NCBI RefSeq assembly: GCF_024198215.1
Contig: NZ_JAKCFA010000038.1
Location: 1 to 64,000 of the forward strand
Origin: Myxococcus qinghaiensis
GTDB lineage: Bacteria > Myxococcota > Myxococcia > Myxococcales > Myxococcaceae
Direction of reading: 5' to 3'
Length of the DNA stretch: 64,000 nucleotides
Each line of letters starts with the position of its first letter. The first letter of the stretch is position 1. This document shows positions 44,599 to 53,297 of this stretch, piece by piece. Under the pieces are notes generated by a model. The model was not told where the DNA came from. It made no database searches and saw only the letters and a list, made by a program, of their open reading frames with translations. The translations under genes and the position numbers were made by a program.

Positions 44599-46350
44599 TC
44601 ATGAGGCCCCCTGGAGTCGGAAGGGGGCCTCGGACGGCGTGCCGGTCCGCACGCGCTGAAGCACCTCCAGCACCTCGGCGGGCAACGGGAACCAGCGCAG
44701 GCGCTCCGCCTCGGGTGTGAGCGGAGCGTCCTCCACCGTCTTGCCACCCACGTCCTGGAGCGCCTGCTCGACGACGCGATGGGCCCGCGCGACGTAGTCC
44801 TCCAGCTCCTGCTCCGGCGCGGAAGGGCCCGGGGCCGGGAAGGCACACTCGCCGCTCGCATAGGAGACATCGCTCAGCCGCCCCAGTCGCCGCGCGTGCT
44901 CACGGTGACGCCACTGTCCGGTGGAGGGCTCGAGCACGTAGTGCGGCAGGAGCTTCCAGCCCTCGTGGGCGACGAAGTCCACGGCATCCAGCAGAAAGCC
45001 GAAGGTCGTCTCGGAGAGGAAGTAGTTGAAGCCCAGCCTCACCCACCCAGGCTTCACGCCGTCGGTGCCTTGCAGGATGACGCCCTGGAAGCGGTGGCTG
45101 GTGACGGGGTCGATGCCCAGCAGCCGGTGGCCATACGGCCCCGCGCAGGAGCACCCTCCGCGCGCCTGGATGCCGAACAAGTCGTTGAGCAGGGCCACCA
45201 CGAAGTTGTGGTGGAGGTAGGCCTCTCCATGGCGCACCAGGAAGCTGATGATGGGCAGGCGCCGGAGCGCCGGGTTGCCGAGGATGCGCAAGCTGGGATT
45301 CGCGCCCCAGCGCGCGAGGGCCCTCCGCGCGAAGTCCTGCTCACGCGCGTCGATGGCCTCCACGCCCACCGCCTCGCGGAGCTGGAAGACCAGGCCCGCG
45401 CGAATCGAGTCGACGATGGCGGGCGTGCCCCCCTCCTCTCGATGCACGGGGTCCCGCTGATAGACGTGCGCGCGGCCACTCACGTACGACACGGTGCCGC
45501 CGCCGGGCACGGTGGGGATGCGATTGCCCAGCAGCCAGCGCTTGACGACGAGCACGCCCGTCGTGCCCGGCCCGCCGATGAACTTGTGCGGAGACAGGAA
45601 CGCGGCGTCCTTCGGCACACGGGGCCCGTCCTCTCGTCCGTTCATGCTGACCCGGACATACGGCCCCGCCGCGGCGAAGTCCCAGAAGCACAGCGCCCCA
45701 TGCTGGCGCAGGAGCGCGCCGATTCCCTCCTGGTCGCTGAGGATGCCCGTCACATTGCTCGCCGCCGAGAAGCTGCCGATGCGCAGCGGCCGGTCTTGGA
45801 AGCGCGCCAGCTCGCGCTCCAGGTGGGCCACGTCGATGCGCCCGTCGGCGTCCTCGTCGATGGTGATGACCTCCGCGATGGACTCGCGCCACGGCAGGTC
45901 GTTGCTGTGGTGCTCGTAGGGCCCCACGAAGACGACGGGGCGCTGGTCGGGCGGGATGCGCGAGCCCAGGTCGAATCGCTCATCGAGGTCCGCGGGGATG
46001 CGCAGGTTGAGGATGTCGATGAGCTTGCAGATGGCGGCCGTCGCGCCCGAGCCGCAGAAGAGGACGACGTCATCGGGGCCGCCTCCCACCGCGCGGTGGA
46101 TGAGCTCCCTCGCGTCCTCGCGATAGCGCGTCGTCTGCGCGCCCGTGCCCGACGTCTCCGTGTGAGTGTTGGCGTAGAGCGGGAGGACGTGCTCGCGGAT
46201 GAAGTCCTCGATGAAGCCCAGCGAGCGCCCGGAGGCGGCATGGTCCGCGTAGGTGAGCCGGCGAGGACCATAGGGCCCTTCGAGCAGTCGCCCCTCCCCG
46301 AGGATGGCGCTTCGGATGGACTCGACCAACCTCGAACAGGCGTCTTCCAT
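44599..46350 (-). CDS. Class-V aminotransferase, cysteine desulfurase-like
   Basis: Encodes 583 residues. The PLP fold shows YADHAASGRSL, NTHTETSGTGAQTT, GSGATAAI, CFWDFAAAGP (Asp234) and SPHKF with Lys256 as the likely PLP-binding lysine. A Cys-rich GGCSCAGPYGH near residue 395 sits where desulfurases carry a mobile-loop cysteine. The last 130 residues extend beyond the usual 400-residue family. It may supply sulfur or remove a group from a Cys-derived substrate; the exact reaction cannot be given. The ATG has AGAGGT upstream. Divergent from the AAA+ locus; convergent with the LamG gene, 6 nt apart. Confidence 0.8.
   Translation of the reverse strand: MEDACSRLVESIRSAILGEGRLLEGPYGPRRLTYADHAASGRSLGFIEDFIREHVLPLYANTHTETSGTGAQTTRYREDARELIHRAVGGGPDDVVLFCGSGATAAICKLIDILNLRIPADLDERFDLGSRIPPDQRPVVFVGPYEHHSNDLPWRESIAEVITIDEDADGRIDVAHLERELARFQDRPLRIGSFSAASNVTGILSDQEGIGALLRQHGALCFWDFAAAGPYVRVSMNGREDGPRVPKDAAFLSPHKFIGGPGTTGVLVVKRWLLGNRIPTVPGGGTVSYVSGRAHVYQRDPVHREEGGTPAIVDSIRAGLVFQLREAVGVEAIDAREQDFARRALARWGANPSLRILGNPALRRLPIISFLVRHGEAYLHHNFVVALLNDLFGIQARGGCSCAGPYGHRLLGIDPVTSHRFQGVILQGTDGVKPGWVRLGFNYFLSETTFGFLLDAVDFVAHEGWKLLPHYVLEPSTGQWRHREHARRLGRLSDVSYASGECAFPAPGPSAPEQELEDYVARAHRVVEQALQDVGGKTVEDAPLTPEAERLRWFPLPAEVLEVLQRVRTGTPSEAPFRLQGAS
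44603..44631. terminator. Terminator hairpin between convergent genes
   Basis: A perfect 10-bp stem GAGGCCCCCT/AGGGGGCCTC with a 9-nt loop lies just past the LamG gene stop. It overlaps the last codons of the aminotransferase gene and could serve both strands. Confidence 0.6.
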
Positions 46351-46493
46351 CTCGCACCTCTCGATGGAGGGAGGATCCCGCCGAACCTCCTCGACTGTCC
46401 AGCGCGTGGAGAACAATGCACGCGACGGGGCGCGTCAGCCCCGCGTGGCGCTCGTCGTCCCTGCGCCGCCCCATGTTAGCCTGAGCACACTCC

Positions 46494-49400
46494 ATGAACT
46501 TTCGCTTCCAGTGCTGGGTGCAGCGTCACGCCAGCGGTCGAGTGACGCTCACCCCCCTGTCCCTGCCTCATCTCGCGGTGCACGCGGACACCTTGGAGAA
46601 GGCCACCGAGGAGCTGACGCTCGCGCTGGATGACCAGCTCACCCGCATCCATCCGCGTCGCGTGCCGGAGTTCATCGCCGCGACGGGCGGCACGCTGCAC
46701 ACGCTGGAGCTGGACGCGATTCCCGTCTGGGGCAACGAGGAGAACACCCTCGCGCCCCTCACCTTCGCCTCGGCCGTCGCGCCCACGCACCAGTCCTATC
46801 TCGGGCTGCACGCGCCCCGGCTGGAGACGCACCTGTGGTTCCAGGGCAAGAAGGTGCCCGAGGACGCCGCCGAGCGGCTGCGCGAGCAGTTGGAGGGACT
46901 CCCCGACGCGCGGCTCCTCGCCCTGCGCGCGGATGGTGGCGAGGCCCTGATTGATTTGGAGGTGGAGGCCACGCCGACGCGACTGTCGGCCCTCACGCCC
47001 CGCCAGCTCCACCTGGATATCCGCCCGCCGCCCCGCCCACCGGACGCGGCGCCCGAGGAGCCGCCACCCGCGTCGGGCCTCTCGGTGAGCCTGGATGGGG
47101 ACGACGAGGACGCGCTCGACGAGGACACGTGGGAGCCCCGGAAGCGCTCCCGCCGTCGCGAGCCGGGGGCGCAGCCGGAGAAGCCGCCACCCATGCCCAC
47201 GCTGGACCGCATCGCGGTGCCCTGGCATCGGCTGGCGACGGAGGGACAGCTCGACCCGGCCTATGAGCAGGACGCCCTGGTGACGCTGCTGCGGGCCCGG
47301 CTGGCGGCGAAGGACGCGGAGGCCGTGGTGCTGGTGGGCCCCTCGGGCGTGGGCAAGTCCGCCGTCCTCCATGCGCTCGCGGAGGCGCTGCAGGGCTCCA
47401 CCGCCACTCCGGCCGAGAAGGCCCGCCCCTTCTTCTTCGTGGACGGCAGCCGCCTCATCGCCGGCGAGGGCATGTGGGGCGACTGGCAGCAGCAGGTGCT
47501 GAAGTCCTTCCGCGAGGCGAACGAGTCCCGCGCCATCCTCTCGCTGGGCCACGCCATCGACCTGCTCGACGCGGGCAAGAGCGCGCACAGCGACCAGAAC
47601 GTGGCCCAGCTCCTTCTGCCGCTGCTCGTCACCCGCGAAGTGTCCGTGGTGGCCGAGGCCACCCCCGAGGCCTGGGCCCAGGTGGAGCGCCGCAACGCCA
47701 GCTTCGCCCGCCTGTTCTCCGTCGTCCGCGTGGAGGAGCCCACGCCGGAGGCGCTCGCGAGCATCCTGACCCGCGTGGCCCAGGACCCTCCAAGCACCAC
47801 GCCCCTGGAGGTGCTGCCCGAGGCGCTGGAGGAGTGCCGCTTCCTGTGCCGGCGCTTCCTGCCGTATGGCGCGCAGGTGGGCAACGCGGTGGCCTTCCTC
47901 CGCAGGCTGATTGCCACGTGTGCCCACGCGGTCCAGCCACGCGTCATCCGACTGGACGCCGTGCGCCAGTTCGCGTCCGAGTCCGGCATCCCCGAGTCGC
48001 TGCTGCGCGACGACGTGCCGCTGGAGCCGGCCCAGGTCCGTGCGTTCCTCACCACGCGCGTGCTGGGACAGCAGACCGCGGTGGAGCGCGTCTCCTCCGT
48101 GGTGTCCGTCCTCAAGGCGGGGCTCGCCGACACGCGCAGGCCGCTGGGCGTGCTGCTCTTCGTGGGCCCCACCGGCGTGGGCAAGACGGAGCTGTCCAAG
48201 GCCCTCGCTGAGCTGCTCTTCGGCTCGCGCGAGCGCATGGTGCGCCTGGACATGGGCGAGTACGCGGGGCCGGACGCGCTGCTGCGCCTGCTGGGCGACG
48301 GCGCGACGCCGGGCTACCTCTCCGCCGCCGTGCGCCGCCAGCCCTTCTGCGTGGTGCTGCTGGACGAAGTCGAGAAGGCCCACCCCGCCGTGCACGACGC
48401 GCTCCTGGGCGTGCTGGGCGAGGGGCGCCTCACCGACGCGTCCGGCCGCTTCACCGACTTCCGCAACGCCGTCCTCGTGCTCACCAGCAACCTGGGCGCG
48501 GACACCTGGCGCGCGCGCGTGGGCTTCGACTCGCTGGGCGGTGTGCCCGACGTCGCCGCGCTGCGCACGCACTACCTGGTGGAGGTGCAGCGCTTCTTCC
48601 GCCCGGAGCTGTTCAACCGCCTGGACGACACCGTCGTCTTCTCGCCGCTGTCCGAGGAGCTGCTGCGCAAGCTGGTGGTGCGCGAGGTGGACGCCATCCG
48701 GAAGCGCTCCGGGCTGTCTCGCCATGACGCCAGCCTCGTCGTCTCCGAGTCCGCGCTGGACTGGCTGTCGGCGCGCGGCTTCGACCCGCGCTACGGCGCC
48801 CGGCCCCTGAAGCGCGCGCTGGAGCGGGAGCTGGTGGTGCCGGTGGCCGCCTGGCTCGCGGCGCATCCGAAGACGGGGCCCGTGGTGCTGCACGCGGAGG
48901 CCGGCGACGGCGGGCTCACGCTGCGCGCGGAGGCCGTGGGTGGCGCGGCGGAGGGCGTGGGACGGCAGGCCATCGAGCAGGTGCTGGAGGACGCCGCCAC
49001 GCTGCGCGCGGAGGTGCAGCGTTGGAGCCGCTCGCCCCCCATGCTCACGCTGCGGCGGGAGCTGGCGGTCTTCGACAAGGTGTCCCGACAGGCCTCGTAC
49101 TGGGAGGAGCGCTCGCTGGCGAAGGAGGCCGCGAGGAAGGCCACGGATGCCCGCGAGCTGGACAAGGCCTTTCGGGAGTGCTCGCAGCAGACGGAGGCCA
49201 TCGAGGACCTGCTCTTCGAAGCCCACCTGTCACGCGCGGTGGGCCAGGCGGAGTCGCTCGCGCGCGACGTGGCCACGCTGCGCTCGACGTTCCAGCCCCT
49301 GCGGGAGCGGCTGTATGCCAGCCTCTACCACTACTCGCGAGGCGCCACCCTGATACTGGTGCCTGGCCGTGGCGCGTGGCCGCAGCTCTGCTTCCTGGCG

Positions 49401-49910
49401 AAGTCCTATGAGCGCTGGTGCAACCGCTACTCCCTGGCCTTCCAGCGCGCCCTGCTCTGGACGCCCAAGCCCGAGGACGGAGCGAAGGCACCGCGCATTC
49501 CCCCTCCGCCGGATTGGGTCTACCCCAGGGTGGATGAGCTGCTGGACCTCCAGCCCACACCCCTCGCGTATGCCCTCCAGATTTCCGGTGAAACGCGTCC
49601 GTTGCTGCTCTCCGCCGAGCACGGCGTGCACCGCTTCGTGGAGGGCAGTCAGGCGGCGCTGGTGCGCGCGCTCTTCACCGCCAACCCTCGCAGCCGGGAC
49701 GTGCTGCCGGAGTGGGAGAAGCTGGAGGCGCAGTTGCCGAAGACGGAGGTCCGGCGAATCCGTCCGGGCTCGACGGACACCTCGGGCGGCTCGGTGGAGG
49801 ACATGCGCACCGGAACCCGCGTGCGCTACGGCGGCGGAGGCCTGGAGTTGGATTCCTTGTTGGAGCCCTGGATGAACTGGCGCGTGTTTGGCGAGACGGA
49901 GGAGGACTGA
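46494..49910 (+). CDS. ClpA/B-like double AAA+ ATPase with C-terminal RF2-like (PCRF) domain
   Basis: Encodes 1138 residues. Residues 1-200 are a non-Clp domain (FQCWVQRHASGR..LTPLSLPHLA) followed by an acidic/Arg linker. AAA-1 has Walker A GPSGVGKS (282-289), but Walker B reads ILSLGHA (348-354) where active Clp has FIDE.H, and the Arg fingers are lost (ARLF). AAA-2 is intact: GPTGVGKT (558-565), LLDEVEKAH (622-630), SNLG, FFRPELFNRLD, FDPRYGARPLKRA. It lacks the GYVG pore loop. Residues about 840-950 are helical like RF2 domain 1. Residues 951-1050 match the PCRF domain (QISGE, then GVHRFVE at 1044-1050), and the end has DMRTG (1103-1107) as in RF2, with no GGQ. First of three tandem paralogues. 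Confidence 0.88.
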   Translation: MNFRFQCWVQRHASGRVTLTPLSLPHLAVHADTLEKATEELTLALDDQLTRIHPRRVPEFIAATGGTLHTLELDAIPVWGNEENTLAPLTFASAVAPTHQSYLGLHAPRLETHLWFQGKKVPEDAAERLREQLEGLPDARLLALRADGGEALIDLEVEATPTRLSALTPRQLHLDIRPPPRPPDAAPEEPPPASGLSVSLDGDDEDALDEDTWEPRKRSRRREPGAQPEKPPPMPTLDRIAVPWHRLATEGQLDPAYEQDALVTLLRARLAAKDAEAVVLVGPSGVGKSAVLHALAEALQGSTATPAEKARPFFFVDGSRLIAGEGMWGDWQQQVLKSFREANESRAILSLGHAIDLLDAGKSAHSDQNVAQLLLPLLVTREVSVVAEATPEAWAQVERRNASFARLFSVVRVEEPTPEALASILTRVAQDPPSTTPLEVLPEALEECRFLCRRFLPYGAQVGNAVAFLRRLIATCAHAVQPRVIRLDAVRQFASESGIPESLLRDDVPLEPAQVRAFLTTRVLGQQTAVERVSSVVSVLKAGLADTRRPLGVLLFVGPTGVGKTELSKALAELLFGSRERMVRLDMGEYAGPDALLRLLGDGATPGYLSAAVRRQPFCVVLLDEVEKAHPAVHDALLGVLGEGRLTDASGRFTDFRNAVLVLTSNLGADTWRARVGFDSLGGVPDVAALRTHYLVEVQRFFRPELFNRLDDTVVFSPLSEELLRKLVVREVDAIRKRSGLSRHDASLVVSESALDWLSARGFDPRYGARPLKRALERELVVPVAAWLAAHPKTGPVVLHAEAGDGGLTLRAEAVGGAAEGVGRQAIEQVLEDAATLRAEVQRWSRSPPMLTLRRELAVFDKVSRQASYWEERSLAKEAARKATDARELDKAFRECSQQTEAIEDLLFEAHLSRAVGQAESLARDVATLRSTFQPLRERLYASLYHYSRGATLILVPGRGAWPQLCFLAKSYERWCNRYSLAFQRALLWTPKPEDGAKAPRIPPPPDWVYPRVDELLDLQPTPLAYALQISGETRPLLLSAEHGVHRFVEGSQAALVRALFTANPRSRDVLPEWEKLEAQLPKTEVRRIRPGSTDTSGGSVEDMRTGTRVRYGGGGLELDSLLEPWMNWRVFGETEED

Positions 49911-49912
49911 CC

Positions 49913-52900
49913 ATGGAACTCAAGCTCCCCCTGGTCGTCGCGCCCCTGGGCGGCCGTCTCGTCGAGGCGTGGGTCCCCGCCTTCTGGCCCAGGATCCACC
50001 GCGTGGGCCCCAGCCTGTCCTCGCTGAGGGACGACCTGGCGCTCGCCGTCATGGAGCGCTTCGAGAAGGAGCACCCGTCGCGGGTGGCCAGCTACCAGCT
50101 GCCGCCCCACCTGGCGCTCAAGCACGTGAAGGTCGACACCGAAGCGAGGGACCGCGAGAAGGGCCTGCGCGTCGTGCTCAAGGGCCGCATGGCGGTGCTG
50201 CTGGAGAAGTGGCCCCGCGATGACTTCTGGGTAGTGACGCCCACGCGGCTCGCGGAGGCCCGCTTCGCGATTCCCGACGTGGAGTCCCTGCCCCTCGCGC
50301 TCGGGCGCAGGCTGGGCGCGTGGTGCCTGGAGCACGGGCTGACGAACCTGGAGGGCTTCTGGGCCCAGGGCCGTGAGCGCCTGGAGCTGCTGGAGGTGGA
50401 TGCCTATCCGCCCTCCATCCTCCCCCGGACGCCGCCCAAGCCGCCCAAGCCCCCCAGGCGCCGCCGCGCCACGGGGAAGGAGACGAAGAGCCCTCCGCCC
50501 GAGACGCCGGAGCAGCGCGAGGCCCGCCGCAACCGCCGACGCCTCACGCTCACCGAGCTGCGCGAGGTGGCGCGCAACCTGAGCCACGCCGCGCGAGATG
50601 ACGGACTGGAGCACTGCTACGGCCGCGAGGCGCTGGTGCGTGAGGTGGTGGACGCGCTGGAAGGACGCGAGGGCGCGGCCATCGTCCTGGTGGGCCCGCC
50701 GGGCTCCGGCAAGACGGCGCTGGTGCACGAGGTGGTGCGCCGCCTCACCGCGCGCCAGGACGCCGCGGGACAGCGTCGGGACGTGTGGCGCGTGGACGGC
50801 AACCAGTTCATCGCGGGGATGATGTACGTGGGCCAGTGGGAGGCCCGCGCGCGGGGCGTGGTGAAGGAGCTGGTGGAGGTGGGTGACCTGCTCTACGTGG
50901 ACGACCTGGCCTCGCTCGTCTACGCGGGCCGCACCTCGAGCGAGCGCACCAACGTCGCGCAGTTCCTGGAGCCCCACATGGCGCGCGGCGAGCTGACCGT
51001 GCTGGCCGAGTCCACGCCCGAGCGCTTCGAGCGGGTGCGCGAGGAGGCGCCCACGCTCGCCTCGCTGTTCCGCGTGGTGCACGTGCCCGCGCTGGAGCCG
51101 CGCACGACGCTGCCGGCCCTGCTGGGGACGCTGCGGGAGCTGGAGGGCTCGGGCGACGGCGGGCCCGCGGTGCGCCTGTCCCCGCTGGCGCTGGAGACCC
51201 TGCTGGACCTGCAGGAGCGCTTCGTCGCGCACGAGTCCTTCCCGGGCAAGGCGGTGCGCCTCTTGCGCCGGGTGCTCGCGAGGCCGGGCACGGTGGACCA
51301 GAACGTGCGCCGCTTCACGGAGGAGGACGTCACCGCCGCGATGCGCGCGCAGACGGGCCTGCCGGACTTCGTGCTGGGCAGCGCGCCGCCGAAGTCCCGG
51401 GAGGTGCTGGAGCGCGAGCTGACCGCGCAGGTGGCCGGACAGCCGGAGGCCGTCGCCGCCGTGGTGGACGCCATCCTCACGCTCCAGCGCTCGCTGCAGC
51501 CGCCGGACAAGCCGCTGGCCACCTACCTCTTCGTGGGCCCCACCGGCGTGGGCAAGACGGAGACAGCCAAGGCGCTGGCGCGCACCCTCTTCGGCAGCGA
51601 GGAGCGGATGGTCCGCTTCGACATGTCGGAGTTCGTCTCCGCCTCCAGCATCACCCGGCTCCTGGGCCTGCCCGGCGCACCGGACGGCGAGCTGACGACG
51701 GCGCTGCGCACCCAGCCGTTCTGCGTGGTGCTGTTCGACGAGGTGGAGAAGGCGCACCCGCGCATCTTCGACGCGCTCCTTCAGTTCCTCGGCGAGGGAC
51801 GACTGACGGACGGCGCGGGGCGCACCGTGGACGCTCGGCAGGCGGTGGTGGTGCTCACGTCCAACCTGGGCGTGCGCGAGGCCGCCGCCCGCACGGGCTT
51901 CCACCGCGCTCCCGAAGGCGCGGAGGCGCACTACCTCTCTTCCGTGCGGGCCTTCTTCCGTCCGGAGTTCTTCAACCGGTTGGATCGCGTGGTGCCGTTC
52001 CGCTCGCTCACCCCCACCGCGCTGCGCGTCGTCGTGGAGCACGCCCTGGAGTCGCTCTTGTCGCGGCGGGGCATCCGCAAGGGCAACGTGCTGGTGGAGG
52101 TGGAGTCCGCGTTGCTCGACCTGCTGGTGGAGCAGGCGTACGACCCGCGCTACGGCGCACGTCCCCTGAAGCGCGCGCTGGAGCGACGCCTCACGGTGCC
52201 CCTGGCCCACCACCTGGTGCGGCGCGGCGGCGAGGACCTGGCCCGCGTGGAGCTGTTCCGCCGGGGCGAGGACATGGGGCTGTCGGTGGAGCTGCTCATG
52301 CGAGAGCCCTCGTGGACTCGCGAGCAGGACCCCACCTCGTGGACACTCCCTGGAGTGGCTCGGGTGCTGGAGGAAGTGACGGCGCGGCTGGAGACCTTGT
52401 CGGCGGCGGAGCCTCGGCCGTCCGAAGGCGAGGCTCCGCGCGGTGGCCCCGAGGCGGTGGAGCTGCGCGAGCGACTGGAGCGCCTGTCGGCGGAGGCCCT
52501 GGACATCCGCGAGAACGAGCTGGCGGACCGCGACTTCCTGGAGACGGCGGAGCCCGCTGGCAAGGAGGAGCGCGTCGGGTACCAGGCCAGTTGGAGGCGC
52601 AGCCGGGGACGTGGCGGACTGCGCCCTCGGACCACCTATGGCTCGGCGCCGTTGCCGGTGTCTCCCGAGGAGCGGCTTCGCCGCTGTCGTCCCAAGGTGG
52701 TGAGCCTGCGCGATGAAGTGGAGTGGCTCGCGCACCAGCTGGCCACCCGGGAGCGCGGAATGGAGGTGCGCGCGCTGCTGGTGGAAGGGCTCGCGGACTC
52801 GCCCGTCGCCGCCTTGGAGGCCGTGGTGAAGGCGATTCCCCAGGGGCTGGGACGCGTGGCCATCCACGAGGAGCGCGTGGAGCCGGACGGCAGCGTCGCC

Positions 52901-53296
52901 TGGGCCGCGCCGGGCACGACGCGCCCGGCGGGAGTGCGGGTGCGGCGACAGGTGGTGAGCCTTTCGGCGTTCGGCTTGTCGGAGGTGCTCGCGCCGCTGG
53001 AGGGCTATGTGCTGGTGCACCTGGACTCGCGGCCCGCGTTGGTCCGCGTGGAGCTGCTCAACGAGGCACCGGACTTGATGAAGGACGTGTCCCGCACGGT
53101 GGCGACGCGCGACGCGGTGAAGCTGGCGGAGCGGGAGGCGCGTCGCGCGGGTCAGGCGCCCGAGTCGCCCCAGGGCCACGTCGTCGCGGAGGGCGCGCCC
53201 GACAACGTCCTTCATCTGGGAAGCGGGAGACCTCCTTCCGAGTCCGTGGCCTGGGCGGCGCGGGTGCTGCGCGAGCCCGCGCGAGGAGGGCGCTGA
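49913..53296 (+). CDS. Second ClpA/B-like double AAA+ ATPase of the triad
   Basis: Encodes 1127 residues. The N-terminal 200 residues are a non-Clp domain, then a basic Pro-rich linker. AAA-1: Walker A GPPGSGKT (261-268); Walker B ends in YVDD (328-331), Asp replacing the catalytic Glu; the Arg fingers are degenerate (ASLF). The pore loop AGMMYVGQWE keeps an aromatic. AAA-2: GPTGVGKT (542-549), LFDEVEKAH, SNLG, FFRPEFFNRLD, YDPRYGARPLKRA, all intact, but the pore loop is LPGAPDGE rather than GYVG. The last 250 residues contain coiled segments and a region that may be a diverged relative of the PCRF domain of the first gene (weak). It starts 2 nt after the first gene with GGAGGA. Confidence 0.85.
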   Translation: MELKLPLVVAPLGGRLVEAWVPAFWPRIHRVGPSLSSLRDDLALAVMERFEKEHPSRVASYQLPPHLALKHVKVDTEARDREKGLRVVLKGRMAVLLEKWPRDDFWVVTPTRLAEARFAIPDVESLPLALGRRLGAWCLEHGLTNLEGFWAQGRERLELLEVDAYPPSILPRTPPKPPKPPRRRRATGKETKSPPPETPEQREARRNRRRLTLTELREVARNLSHAARDDGLEHCYGREALVREVVDALEGREGAAIVLVGPPGSGKTALVHEVVRRLTARQDAAGQRRDVWRVDGNQFIAGMMYVGQWEARARGVVKELVEVGDLLYVDDLASLVYAGRTSSERTNVAQFLEPHMARGELTVLAESTPERFERVREEAPTLASLFRVVHVPALEPRTTLPALLGTLRELEGSGDGGPAVRLSPLALETLLDLQERFVAHESFPGKAVRLLRRVLARPGTVDQNVRRFTEEDVTAAMRAQTGLPDFVLGSAPPKSREVLERELTAQVAGQPEAVAAVVDAILTLQRSLQPPDKPLATYLFVGPTGVGKTETAKALARTLFGSEERMVRFDMSEFVSASSITRLLGLPGAPDGELTTALRTQPFCVVLFDEVEKAHPRIFDALLQFLGEGRLTDGAGRTVDARQAVVVLTSNLGVREAAARTGFHRAPEGAEAHYLSSVRAFFRPEFFNRLDRVVPFRSLTPTALRVVVEHALESLLSRRGIRKGNVLVEVESALLDLLVEQAYDPRYGARPLKRALERRLTVPLAHHLVRRGGEDLARVELFRRGEDMGLSVELLMREPSWTREQDPTSWTLPGVARVLEEVTARLETLSAAEPRPSEGEAPRGGPEAVELRERLERLSAEALDIRENELADRDFLETAEPAGKEERVGYQASWRRSRGRGGLRPRTTYGSAPLPVSPEERLRRCRPKVVSLRDEVEWLAHQLATRERGMEVRALLVEGLADSPVAALEAVVKAIPQGLGRVAIHEERVEPDGSVAWAAPGTTRPAGVRVRRQVVSLSAFGLSEVLAPLEGYVLVHLDSRPALVRVELLNEAPDLMKDVSRTVATRDAVKLAEREARRAGQAPESPQGHVVAEGAPDNVLHLGSGRPPSESVAWAARVLREPARGGR

Positions 53297-53297
53297 C